64,000 bases of DNA from Staphylococcus americanisciuri (GTDB lineage: Bacteria; Bacillota; Bacilli; Staphylococcales; Staphylococcaceae). The stretch covers positions 178,874-242,873 of the forward strand of contig NZ_JANUXY010000003.1 in the NCBI RefSeq assembly GCF_024814435.1, in the 5' to 3' direction. Position numbers and translations under genes: made by a program. Below, one piece after another: positions 9,395 to 18,602 of the stretch (positions are counted from its first letter, which is position 1; the number at the start of each line of letters is the position of its first letter). Below the pieces are notes generated by a model. That model was not told the DNA's origin, made no database searches, and saw nothing but the letters and a program-made list of their open reading frames with translations.

Positions 9395-12300
9395 GCCAAT
9401 CCACCTCTTTCATCTTTCTCACGGCAACGTATACGTCACGTTGGTTACCGATTGGTCCGTAGTAGTTAAATGAGTAACTGATTTGTGCATAACCACCCAT
9501 AAGTTGTGTTGGTTTTAGGTGAATACGTGTCGGTGCGTTGTGTGAACCACCGCGTGTACCAGAAATTTCTGATCCTGGCGTTTCAATATGTTTATCTTGT
9601 GCATGGTACATAAACATCGTGCCACGTGGCATACGGTGTGAGACAACCGCACGTGCTGTGACAACACCATTTCGGTTATAAACTTCTAACCAGTCGTTAT
9701 CGTTAATATCGTGTTGTGCTGCATCTTCATTAGAAATCCAAACTGTTGGCCCACCACGGAATAATGTCAACATGTGTTGGTTATCTTGGTAAGTTGAATG
9801 AATATTCCATTTACCGTGTGGTGTTAAGTAACGTAATACAAGTGCATCTACGCCACCTTTAACTTCTTTATCTTTCGTACCGAATACCATTGGCGGTAAT
9901 GTTGGTTTATAGACTGGTAACGACTCACCAAACTGCTGGAATACTTCATGGTCAATGTAGTAACTTTGACGACCTGTCAATGTTCTAAATGGTACGAGAC
10001 GTTCAATGTTTGTTGTAAATGGTGAGTAACGGCGACCTTGTTTGTTAGAACCTGGGAATACCGCTGTTGGGATGACTTCACGTGGTTGTGATGTAATGTT
10101 CAAGAATGTAATCTTTTCAGATGCCCGTTCTGCAGAGATATCTTTCAGCTCCATGCCTGTTTGTCGCTCGAGATCTTCATATGATTTTTGAGACACGCGA
10201 CCGTTTGATGCAGAAGATACGTTTAAGATAACGTCTGCTACTTTACGTGCTGTATCGATACGTGGTTTATTATTTTTCACTGTATCATCTTCCCATTTAC
10301 CAACCATGCTGCGTAATTCATCATATTCTTCTTTAACGGAGAAGCTAACACCGTGGGCGCCAACTTTGCCATTTTCTAATAATGGCCCTACAGAAATGAA
10401 TTTATCATGTACATCTGTATACGTACGATCTACTACTGCAAATCCTGGCATTGTTTTACCAGGAATGGCTTCAACTTCACCTTTTGTCCAGTCTTTAATT
10501 TCACCATAAGATAATGAAATTTCTTGTTTTGAGTCATGTGCTAATGGCGCTGTCACAATATCTTTGAATGTCCCATTCAAATGAACACGTGACATCTCAG
10601 AGAATGTCTTACTCAATGTTTTGAAAATATCCCAGTCAGAGCGTGATTCCCATAACGGGTCGATTGCCGGATTAAATGGGTGAATGAATGGGTGCATATC
10701 TGTTGATGAGATATCATGCTTTTCGTACCAAGTTGCTGCTGGTAACACGATATCTGAGTACAACGGTGTTGCTGTCATACGGAAGTCTAAAGATACGAGT
10801 AAGTCTAACTTGCCCACTGTGTCTTCGCTCCACTCAATTTCTCTTGGTTTTTCACGTTCGTTCGGTTCAGCCATCAATGCAGACTTTGTACCTAATAAAT
10901 GTTTCATGAAGTACTCTTGTCCTTTGGCAGAACTTGAGATTAAGTTTGAACGCCATACAAATAATGATTTCGGATGGTTTCGGCGCAAGCCAGGGTTTTC
11001 AACTGCAAATTTTGTTTTACGTGATTTCACATCTTTTAATGCACGTGCTAATACCGCTTCGTTTGTAAACTCTCCAGCATCGCGCGCTTCTTCGCCCCAT
11101 AACAAGCTGTTGCGGTCGAATTGTGGATATGATGGTAACCAACCATTACGTGCTGCAAGAACATTGTAGTCTGCAGGATGTTGTAATTTAATATTTTCGG
11201 CAAGTGGTGACGCAAGACGATCTACACCAGACTCTTCATATTTCCACTGATCAGTTGCAAAGTAGAACCAGCTTGTACCATTTTGTAAACGTGGCGGCCC
11301 TTGCCAGTCTTTCGCAAAAGCAATTGTGCTCCATCCTTCAATAGGACGACATTTTTCTTGACCAACGTAATGTGCCCAACCGCCACCATTAACACCTTGG
11401 CAACCACATAACACAACAAGGTTTAAGATTGAGCGGTAGATTGTATCAGAGTTGAACCAGTGGTTGATACCTGCCCCCATGATAATCATTGAGCGTCCAC
11501 CTGTATCAATCGCATTTTGTGCAAACTCACGTGCGACTTGTGTTACAACATTCGCTTTCACACCTGTCACTTTTTCTTGCCATGCAGGTGTATAGAATGA
11601 TGCTGCATCTTCAAAGCCTTTTGCTTCTAATTCGTGATCGAAACGTTTCACACCATATTGTGATGTCATTAAGTCATAAATTGTTGTAACAAGTGTTTCT
11701 TCGCCATTTGCCAATGTCATTTTACGCACTGGAATTGGACGTTCAAATACGCCATTACCTTTATTATCGAAGTATGGAAATTGAATTGTCACAAGTGCGT
11801 ATTCACCAGTTGCCACTGTCATTGCTGGGTCGATTGTTTCACCTTGTTCGTTTTCTAACTTAAGGTTCCACTTCTTACCTTCTTCCCAGCGTTGCCCCAT
11901 TGTTCCGTTGGGTACTTGAATCGTATCCGTTAACGTATCGAATACGACTGGTTTCCATTCGCTATTTTCCGATGTACTACCGAAGTCACTTGAACGTAAG
12001 AAGCGACCAGCTTTATAACCGTTCGCATCTTTGTCTAAACGAATTACGAAAGGCATGTCTGAATATTGTTTCGCATAGTTGATGAACATTTCAGAAGGTT
12101 CGTCCTCATAAAACTCTTGTAAAATAACGTGCGTCATCGCTTGTGCAATCGCAGCGTCAGTACCTGGATTTGGTGCTAACCAATTATCTGCAAACTTAAC
12201 ATTTTCTGCGTAATCTGGTGCAACAGAGACAACCTTAGCCCCTTTATAACGTACTTCTGTCATAAAGTGCGCATCTGGTGTACGCGTTAATGGCACGTTA

Positions 12301-13055
12301 GAACCCCACATCATAATGTAAGATGCGTTATACCAGTCACTTGATTCAGGTACGTCTGTTTGTTCGCCCCATATTTGTGGTGACGCTGGCGGTAAGTCAG
12401 CATACCAGTCGTAGAAACTTAACATTTCTCCACCAAGTAATGAAATAAAACGCGCACCCGCTGCATAGCTGATCATAGACATCGCTGGGATTGGCGTAAA
12501 ACCTGCAATACGGTCTGGACCGTCTTTTTTGATTGTGTAGATTAACTGTGCTGAAATTAACTGCGCAACATCTTTCCATTTCGCACGCACATGCCCACCT
12601 TTACCACGAGCTGATTTATAAATGCGTGCTTTTTCATCATCTTCAACAATAGAAGCCCACGCTTTAATTGGATCTTGATGCTCTGCTAAAGCTTGTGTCC
12701 AAAGATCCCACAATTTTCCTCTAATATATGGATATTTAATGCGTAATGGACTGTATTCATACCAAGAAAATGATGCACCACGTGGACAACCACGAGGTTC
12801 GAATTCTGGCATATCTGGTCCACAGCTTGGATAGTCTATTTGTTGGTTTTCCCAAGTAATAACACCATTCTTAACAAATACTTTCCATGAGCATGACCCT
12901 GTACAGTTAACACCATGTGTCGTTCGCACAACTTTGTCATGACTCCATCTTTCTCTGTACATTTTTTCCCATTCACGGCTTTTATGTTCCAAAACTGACC
13001 AGTTACCGTTAAACTTTTCAGTCGGCTTAAAAAAGTTTAATCCAAATTTTGCCAT
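9384..13055 (-). CDS. narG: respiratory nitrate reductase alpha subunit (molybdopterin)
   Basis: 1223 residues from ATG 13055, which is preceded by GAGGAGGA at ideal spacing; ATG 13061 overlaps the RBS. The N-terminal His-x3-Cys-x3-Cys...Cys motif (HGVNCTGSC then YPSCG) binds the FS0 cluster. The downstream sequence is typical of the DMSO reductase superfamily with a C-terminal molybdopterin dinucleotide domain. NarG reduces nitrate to nitrite in the cytoplasm with quinol electrons. First gene of narGHJI, read through into nreABC with only small gaps, so the sensor may be partly co-expressed with the enzyme. Confidence 0.98.
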   Translation of the reverse strand: MAKFGLNFFKPTEKFNGNWSVLEHKSREWEKMYRERWSHDKVVRTTHGVNCTGSCSWKVFVKNGVITWENQQIDYPSCGPDMPEFEPRGCPRGASFSWYEYSPLRIKYPYIRGKLWDLWTQALAEHQDPIKAWASIVEDDEKARIYKSARGKGGHVRAKWKDVAQLISAQLIYTIKKDGPDRIAGFTPIPAMSMISYAAGARFISLLGGEMLSFYDWYADLPPASPQIWGEQTDVPESSDWYNASYIMMWGSNVPLTRTPDAHFMTEVRYKGAKVVSVAPDYAENVKFADNWLAPNPGTDAAIAQAMTHVILQEFYEDEPSEMFINYAKQYSDMPFVIRLDKDANGYKAGRFLRSSDFGSTSENSEWKPVVFDTLTDTIQVPNGTMGQRWEEGKKWNLKLENEQGETIDPAMTVATGEYALVTIQFPYFDNKGNGVFERPIPVRKMTLANGEETLVTTIYDLMTSQYGVKRFDHELEAKGFEDAASFYTPAWQEKVTGVKANVVTQVAREFAQNAIDTGGRSMIIMGAGINHWFNSDTIYRSILNLVVLCGCQGVNGGGWAHYVGQEKCRPIEGWSTIAFAKDWQGPPRLQNGTSWFYFATDQWKYEESGVDRLASPLAENIKLQHPADYNVLAARNGWLPSYPQFDRNSLLWGEEARDAGEFTNEAVLARALKDVKSRKTKFAVENPGLRRNHPKSLFVWRSNLISSSAKGQEYFMKHLLGTKSALMAEPNEREKPREIEWSEDTVGKLDLLVSLDFRMTATPLYSDIVLPAATWYEKHDISSTDMHPFIHPFNPAIDPLWESRSDWDIFKTLSKTFSEMSRVHLNGTFKDIVTAPLAHDSKQEISLSYGEIKDWTKGEVEAIPGKTMPGFAVVDRTYTDVHDKFISVGPLLENGKVGAHGVSFSVKEEYDELRSMVGKWEDDTVKNNKPRIDTARKVADVILNVSSASNGRVSQKSYEDLERQTGMELKDISAERASEKITFLNITSQPREVIPTAVFPGSNKQGRRYSPFTTNIERLVPFRTLTGRQSYYIDHEVFQQFGESLPVYKPTLPPMVFGTKDKEVKGGVDALVLRYLTPHGKWNIHSTYQDNQHMLTLFRGGPTVWISNEDAAQHDINDNDWLEVYNRNGVVTARAVVSHRMPRGTMFMYHAQDKHIETPGSEISGTRGGSHNAPTRIHLKPTQLMGGYAQISYSFNYYGPIGNQRDVYVAVRKMKEVDWLED

Positions 13056-13127
13056 ATTCATCCTCCTCAATAGACATAGACTTTCCTTATTATCCTCATT
13101 TTACTTTTGTTCAATTTTTCACGATAC

Positions 13128-13141
13128 TAGGGAATCGCCTA
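13128..13141 (-). promoter_or_regulatory. NreC box upstream of narG
   Basis: TAGGG-AATC-GCCTA differs at one position from the NreC palindrome TAGGG-N4-CCCTA. It lies 73 bases upstream of the narG start. Confidence 0.72.
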
Positions 13142-13163
13142 TTTATAGCGTCATATTCCCTAT

Positions 13164-13181
13164 TTGTTCATAAAATCACAA
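13164..13181 (-). promoter_or_regulatory. weak Rex-like box upstream of narG
   Basis: TTGTTCATAAAATCACAA matches the Rex palindrome TTGTGAA-N4-TTCACAA with three arm mismatches. Rex (an NADH/NAD+ sensing repressor) is known to control nar and nir genes in S. aureus. Confidence 0.4.
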
Positions 13182-13270
13182 ACTACTGTAATCCATGCTT
13201 TACCTAGTTGATAACGCCTCTCAATGACATCGAGTTAGAATGATAACAATTGATGCTAGAAACTTTTTTC

Positions 13271-13299
13271 CTTACAGTGAATGAACATTCATTTATAAT
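13271..13299 (+). promoter_or_regulatory. tetR promoter with overlapping operator
   Basis: CTTACA, a 17-base spacer and a perfect TATAAT (13294-13299). The palindrome AATGAACATTCATT (13280-13293) fills the spacer exactly. The start codon is only 7 bases after the -10 box, so the mRNA is probably leaderless. Confidence 0.7.
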
Positions 13300-13305
13300 C
13301 ACACT

Positions 13306-13860
13306 ATGAGAGAAAAGGACAGCAATAAAAAGTTAAAAATATTAAATGCTACGTTAGATCTCGTATATACACAAGGATTATCCAAGTTATCCATGTCTAA
13401 AATAGCAAAAACAGCTGATGTATCTCCTGCAACAATCTACATTTACTTCGAGAACAAGGAGGATTTGATTAACAAACTCTATCTCAGTACAAAAGAAACG
13501 ATGAGTACAGCAGTATTTGATTCGATTGACTCTCAACAAGATTTAAAAATACAATATTATCAAATACTAACGAACTTTATTACGTTCATTATGCAAAACA
13601 AGAAGGCATTCTTATTTTTAGAACAACTCCACAATGCACCTGTACTTGATGACGAAACATTACAAGCATCAGACGAATTATTTTCGACACTATCTAACTT
13701 ATATCAAGAAGGTATTGATCAAAAATTGCTTAAACCAGTCAGCTTAATTGCTTTGTCAACAGCAACGTCTAGCATTGCAATGGAATATGTTAAGTTGTTT
13801 CATAAAGAGCTCGTAACAGGTACTGATGAGGAAATAAATGAAGTAGTGTCAATATGTTGA
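13306..13860 (+). CDS. TetR/AcrR family transcriptional regulator
   Basis: 184 residues. The N-terminal helix-turn-helix is at about residues 25-56 (SMSKIAKTADVSPATIYIYFENKEDLI), followed by an all-helical ligand domain typical of the family. There is no RBS before the ATG; the -10 box TATAAT ends six bases upstream, which suggests leaderless translation. A palindrome in its own promoter and a near-identical one in front of the next gene (an oxidoreductase) suggest that it represses both itself and that gene. The ligand is unknown, perhaps an electrophile given the Old Yellow Enzyme partner (inference). It lies between the nar and nir operons, a position not seen in the compact S. aureus arrangement. 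Confidence 0.88.
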   Translation: MREKDSNKKLKILNATLDLVYTQGLSKLSMSKIAKTADVSPATIYIYFENKEDLINKLYLSTKETMSTAVFDSIDSQQDLKIQYYQILTNFITFIMQNKKAFLFLEQLHNAPVLDDETLQASDELFSTLSNLYQEGIDQKLLKPVSLIALSTATSSIAMEYVKLFHKELVTGTDEEINEVVSIC

Positions 13861-13922
13861 GATGCTATCGCTTTGAAATAGGAGCTTCTTCATGCAGAGG
13901 CTTTTATTTTGAGAATTAGATG

Positions 13923-13936
13923 AATGAACGTTCGTT
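13923..13936 (+). promoter_or_regulatory. second TetR-type operator, in front of the oxidoreductase pseudogene
   Basis: AATGAACGTTCGTT matches the tetR promoter palindrome AATGAACATTCATT at 12 of 14 positions. Confidence 0.65.
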
Positions 13937-13960
13937 AATAAAATGATAAAAAAAGATGGA

Positions 13961-14542
13961 ATGAATATGTCAAATATACTAAAAACAACAACTTTAAATA
14001 ATGGTGTAACTTTAAAAAACAGCATTGTCATGTCACCGATGACGACTTGGTCGAGCAACGATGATTACAGTGTCTCTTAGGAAGAATTAACTTATTATCA
14101 ATACCGTAATAGTGGTGCAGGTATGATTATTACAGGGTGTGCACACATCCAAGACAACGGCATAAGCTTTACAAATGAATTCAGCGTTTCTGACGATAAG
14201 TATTTACCAGGTCTTACAAAATTAGCGTCTACTTTAAAAGCAAATGGCGCAAAAGCAATTTTACAAATAAATCACGCAGGTAACAAAGCACGTCCTGATT
14301 TAATTGATAGACCCGTGGTAAGTTCAAGTGCTGTACCAACACAAGCAACAACTTTTGCACCTTCTGTCACACCTAAAGCATTATCTGAAACAGAGATTGA
14401 AGATGTGATTCATGCTTTTGGAGAAGCAACTCGACGTGCGATTGAAGCAGGTTTTGACGGTATCGAACTCCACGGTGTTCACGGCTTTTTATTACAAAAC
14501 TTTGGACCGTTATTCAAAATTCAGGTACATGGTTTACAATAG
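13961..14542 (+). pseudogene. NADH:flavin oxidoreductase / Old Yellow Enzyme, broken
   Basis: From ATG 13961 the frame reads as the N-terminal half of an OYE-family barrel: LNNGVTLKNSIVMSPMTTW, then after an in-frame TAG (14078-14080, in SVS-stop-EELTYYQYR) YRNSGAGMIITGCAHI, LQINHAGNKARP and GFDGIELHGVHGFLLQNF. The protein then leaves the family pattern and stops at 14540, where an intact member continues for more than 150 residues (NRR...EWGG and the FMN-binding C-terminal half). There are therefore two lesions, an early nonsense codon and a 3' deletion. It is probably non-functional, although its regulator and operator remain intact. Confidence 0.88.
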
Positions 14543-14619
14543 AATAAATTTGACAATGGACACCCTTGCCTTTTGCTAAAAGCTCCTACTAGCAAGGTGT
14601 TACCGCCAAATCATTGCCT

Positions 14620-14634
14620 ATGCCGGGCGCACCA
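14620..14634 (+). repeat. shared intergenic motif, copy 1
   Basis: Identical 15-mer to 41997-42011, GC-rich in AT-rich surroundings. Confidence 0.6.
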
Positions 14635-14636
14635 CG

Positions 14637-14686
14637 AAAAAAAGTGGACAGCTTTCCTCGTTTTAAGGAAACACTGCCCACTTTTT
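14637..14686. terminator. terminator hairpin
   Basis: AAAAAAAGTGG...CAG with an inner TTTCCT/AAGGAAA stem pairs with CTG...CCACTTTTT; it reads as a terminator in either direction. Confidence 0.75.
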
Positions 14687-14700
14687 ATGTTACACCCTCA

Positions 14701-14732
14701 AAATAAGAACCTCTAAGAAGGCGTTCTTATTT
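14701..14732. terminator. hairpin AAATAAGAAC / GTTCTTATTT
   Basis: A perfect 10-bp inverted repeat with a 12-base loop. Probable secondary terminator. Confidence 0.5.
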
Positions 14733-14809
14733 CGGGGGTTTCCCGGCTAAAAACCAAAGTGTAAGAAAGGATAGAATTGTTGCACTTAAAGAAAAAATAA
14801 ACGGCTAGA

Positions 14810-14853
14810 AAAAAGCCCAAACAGAATGACATCAACATTCTATTCGGGCTTTT
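14810..14853 (-). terminator. terminator of the 5'-nucleotidase gene
   Basis: AAAAGCCC and CAGAATG pair with CATTCT and CGGGCTTTT. It lies 32 bases after the nucleotidase stop. Confidence 0.8.
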
Positions 14854-14884
14854 ACTTTTATAACTTAAATCTATTTTGTCACGC

Positions 14885-17088
14885 TTACGCCGCACGTCTA
14901 CGTCGCATCATATACAGACCTGCGCCGACGCATACGTAACCAAGTGCAATCGCCCCTGCTGACGTTCCACCTGTCGCAGGCAACGTTCCTTTTTCATTTC
15001 CATCTGCCACTTGTCCATTCGTCGCTGCAGATGTACCTTGCATTGCCACAGTTGACATCACTGCAGTCGTTGACATTGTTGTCACATGACTTCCTGCCAT
15101 CGTACCCGCATGTCCAACCATCGTGGCACTGTTGTTACCCGTTGCAGCCGGTTGATGCGGCACTGGGAATTGAACGACTTTGCCTGTTGTCGCTGGCTGT
15201 GGTGTTAGCTGTTGACCCTGTGGCTTCGCTGCAGGTGGCACTGTTACTGTATCCTCCCCTTTAGCAGGTTGCCCCATAATCATACGTTGTGGTTCCGTTG
15301 TGTCATATTGCATTAAGTCAGCCGTTTTTAAGTAATCCGCCATGACTTTATCGAGTGACACACCTTCTTCACGTGATCCACCAAACATATCAAATCCATC
15401 GCCGCCTGACGCTGTGAAATCATTCGTCGCAACGTTATAAATACGTGTTAAGTCTAGTGGTTCATATTGACCTGTCTGTTTATTCAATATTTGTATTTCA
15501 TTCACGCGTTGTCCCGGTGCTTTGTTGATGTCGTAATAAACACGCACACCTTTTGAAATTTGTAGCAAACCACCATTCGCTGTGAATTGCTTTTTGCCAT
15601 CTACCATTTGTGTTGGGGCACTTAAGCTATGTTCAAATGCTTTCAACACATTTTCACCTGACACTTTAATTTGTGCAATCGTGTTACCAAACGGCAATAC
15701 CGTGATAACATCGCTTAATTTCACTGTCCCTTGTGTGATTGACGCACGAATACCACCAGAATTTGTCACTGCGAAGTCTGATGGTGTGCTAAAACCATGT
15801 TGTCCGTATGCTTCAATCGCATCAGCAATGGCATCTCCCAAGTTTGTTTCTCGTGTGCGCACATCATCACGTTCACCTTTGAGGTCCACTGTATTATTCG
15901 GAATAATCACCTCAGATGTTGCATTCAAATAGGCTTCGTTTGCTTTGTCTAATTGTGCTTTTAAAGTTGCATTCGGTGTTACGTCTGCAACATCTTTTAC
16001 GTTAATTAATGACGCTTTTGCATTGCTTAACTTGCCATCTTTCTCTTCAAACGTTACTTTACCTACGTTCGCTAACGCTGTGCCTGTTTGCGCTAAAATA
16101 TCTGTGCCGAACATTTGACCTTGTTCTAAGACTGTATGAGAATGACCATCAATCATGATAATCGGATGTTTATACGCTGTCATCGTACTCAATTGTTGTG
16201 TTAAATAATCACCACGCCATTTTTGTTGCGTTGACGGATCGATACCGAGATGAGAAAGGATGACAAATGCATCAACTTGATTATTTAACTTTGTCATCTC
16301 ACGTGTCACTGTTTCCAGAGGATCTGCAAAAGTGACACCAACGATACCTTCTGGGCTTGTTTTTGTTTTCGTTTCAGGCGTTGTCACTCCGATAATACCG
16401 TAGTTTATACCGTTTTTATTAACGATAACAGAAGGTAGGAATGCTAACTTGCCATCTTTGTATACATTGGCACTTAGTAACGGAAAGTTTAAAATACCTT
16501 CTAATTTTTTCAGTTGATTATAACCAAAATCAAATTCATGGTTACCAATCGTCATCGCATCATAGCCTACTTCATTCATCGCTTTCGCCATTTCTTCACC
16601 TTTTGACAAGTTAGAAACTGGCAAACCTTGAAATGCATCCCCAGCATCCACCATTAAATCTGGTTGTTGCTGTTCTTTTAACGTTTTAACTTCGCCATAC
16701 CAATCACACGATTATTTTCTTCAATCATACGTCCGTGCATATCGTTCGTGTGTAAAATCGTATGTTGGGTCGATGTTATGGTCTTTGGTGCTTCAGTAGC
16801 TTTCGCTTCATCTTGTCCAGTTGTGGCCTCAGTTACTACTTCATCCATCTTGTCTCCCGATTGTTCTGTAGCAACATTAGCTTCTGACGTTGTAACATCT
16901 GCTGGGACGGTTTGTTTGTCCACAGTTGGTGCTGATTCTGTTGTAGCAGTCGCCTTTCCCGTTGCTTGGCTCGGCTCAGTTGACGACACATCAGTTGTTT
17001 CCGCCTGAACATTGCCAAGGCTGATCATACCACAAAAACCTAAAATTAATGCAAATACTGCAACCCATCGAAAAACTGTCTGCTTCAT
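14885..17088 (-). pseudogene. LPXTG-anchored 5'-nucleotidase (AdsA-like), frameshifted
   Basis: The two parts lie in adjacent frames. Codons 1-136 (17088 to 16678) encode a signal peptide (cleavage after VQA), a Thr/Glu-rich linker and the first metal motif HTNDMHGR, ending in a premature TAA after AKLKR. The other part (to 14885) carries GDAFQG, GNHEFDFG, SHLG, GHSH, the nucleotide-binding C-terminal domain (SGGIRA; ASGGDGFDMF) and the sorting signal LPATG with a membrane segment and RRRR tail. Restoring one A in the run at about 16685-16688 would give KTLKEQQQPDL and join the frames into about 730 residues. AdsA-type enzymes release adenosine from extracellular AMP and dampen host immunity. 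The lesion may be real inactivation, phase variation or a sequence error. Confidence 0.85.
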
Positions 17089-17352
17089 TTGAAATCTCCT
17101 TTTATTCGTGCTAGAAATGCAGGATTCTTGTCATTACATACAGCTTTACTCAAATCCAAAGTGCCTTTCTCACAACGTTTTAAATATGTCTAACACTTAT
17201 ATCGTAGCATAAATAAATCGTGTGTTTTATCAATTTTTCCAATAATTTTATTAACAAATAGTAAAAATTGTAAGCGTTATGATAATAAGTGCAAAAAAAC
17301 ATCATATAAAGAGTTACTGCCTGCTTCTCTCCTTGTACGATGTTTCTTCACG

Positions 17353-18297
17353 TTATTCAATTATGCGCTGTTCCGTGAATGTATATTGTTCCAACCATGA
17401 TGTTAAAATCTCGTGTTGGCTTGGGTGTAAGTCCGATGTTGCACGATCATCAATCAATGCTGCACCACCTGCTTCAAAAATCTCATAAGCGACATCAATA
17501 CATCGTGTACGATTTCCAGTTAACAATAACATTTGTGGTTCTGGATTCATCACCGGTTTGATTGCTTCAACATCACGTACGACTTCTCCAACAATAGTCA
17601 CACCCGGTCCCGGTCTCTCTGACAATTGTGCAATCTTCTCAGCAATTGTTGTTACCGTACCACCGATAATTTGTTGGTTGGGACGTGTCGCATTAAAAAT
17701 AACTGCAACAGGGTAATCAATCCCAACTTTTTTGATAATTTCCTCCATCAAAAATGGCAGACGCTTCACACCCATATAGATTGCTAGTGTTCCCCCATTT
17801 TCCAACGTAGTAATATCAATATCATTTTCAACACCATCTTTAAAATGACCTGTTGTAAAAGTAATATTCGTTGAGATTTGGCGTTCTGTCAAACCTCGAC
17901 CAAGCTGACTAATCGCTGCACTTGCTGCTGTAATACCTGGCACAATTTCAAAATCAATACCATGTGCACGCAATGTTTCCACTTCTTCAGCCACCCTTCC
18001 AAAAATGGCAGGGTCACCACCTTTAAGACGTACCACATGACGATACATTTGTGACTTTTCCACAAGCAATTCATTGATGCGTTCTTGTCTGATGTACTTG
18101 GTATAAGGCGTTTTACCAACATGTATCCATTCAGCATCTGGTCGTGACAATTGTAAAATAAATGGATGTACGAGTTGATCATACAAAATAACATCTGCCT
18201 GCTGAATACAACGTTCTGCTTTTTTTGAGAGCAGGCATGGGTTACCTGGACCGGCTCCAACTAAATACACTTTGGTCTTATTGTCTATTACAGACAT
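17353..18297 (-). CDS. sumT: uroporphyrinogen-III C-methyltransferase (siroheme synthesis)
   Basis: 314 residues. The N-terminal VYLVGAGPGNP and VVRLKGGDPAIFGR are the SAM-dependent tetrapyrrole methylase signatures, with PGITAASAA following. The enzyme makes precorrin-2, the first committed step to siroheme. It is about 60 residues longer than minimal SUMT; the extra C-terminal part (after about residue 250) is not a domain I recognise. It overlaps the nirD end by 10 bases and has GAGG at good spacing. Last gene of the nir operon, supplying cofactor to NirB. Confidence 0.92.
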   Translation of the reverse strand: MSVIDNKTKVYLVGAGPGNPCLLSKKAERCIQQADVILYDQLVHPFILQLSRPDAEWIHVGKTPYTKYIRQERINELLVEKSQMYRHVVRLKGGDPAIFGRVAEEVETLRAHGIDFEIVPGITAASAAISQLGRGLTERQISTNITFTTGHFKDGVENDIDITTLENGGTLAIYMGVKRLPFLMEEIIKKVGIDYPVAVIFNATRPNQQIIGGTVTTIAEKIAQLSERPGPGVTIVGEVVRDVEAIKPVMNPEPQMLLLTGNRTRCIDVAYEIFEAGGAALIDDRATSDLHPSQHEILTSWLEQYTFTEQRIIE

Positions 18298-18602
18298 ACA
18301 TAAACCTCATTATCAATAACTTCCACTTCGTACGTTTCAACACAACCTTCGTCAGGTTCTTGAACAACCCCTGTGTTTAAGTCAACTTTTTGATCGTGTA
18401 GTGGACAATAGACGTAATGCCCGCTGACAGTTCCTTCCGATAAAGGCCCTTGTTTATGTGGACAAACATTGTTTACTGCTTTAATAACACCATCTTCCAT
18501 TAAGAAAAGACCAATTTGTTTATCTTCCACAAATACTTTTTTACCGATTAATGGTTCTAAATCTGACATATGTGCCACTTTTACTTTTTGTGCCATGTGC
18601 AT
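18288..18602 (-). CDS. nirD: nitrite reductase small subunit (Rieske-type)
   Basis: 104 residues. The Rieske-like motifs CPHKQGP and CPLHDQ are present and retain both Cys and both His, as in the versions that can bind [2Fe-2S]. NirD pairs with NirB. The start overlaps the nirB stop (TAATG); GGAG lies 8 bases upstream. An internal ATG at 18596 is an alternative start. Confidence 0.94.
   Translation of the reverse strand: MHMAQKVKVAHMSDLEPLIGKKVFVEDKQIGLFLMEDGVIKAVNNVCPHKQGPLSEGTVSGHYVYCPLHDQKVDLNTGVVQEPDEGCVETYEVEVIDNEVYVCL

Larger units (their letters stand above)
14543..14884. other. intergenic region with repeat motif and stacked terminators
   Basis: 342 bases without a supported gene. 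It contains the motif ATGCCGGGCGCACCA (14620-14634), also found at 41997-42011, and three hairpins. It marks the point where the oxidoreductase gene was truncated. Confidence 0.6.

Noticed and set aside
10684..11169. 161-codon open frame antisense to narG
   Set aside because: It lies wholly inside narG on the other strand, has no RBS and does not read as a protein family; narG itself is fully supported.
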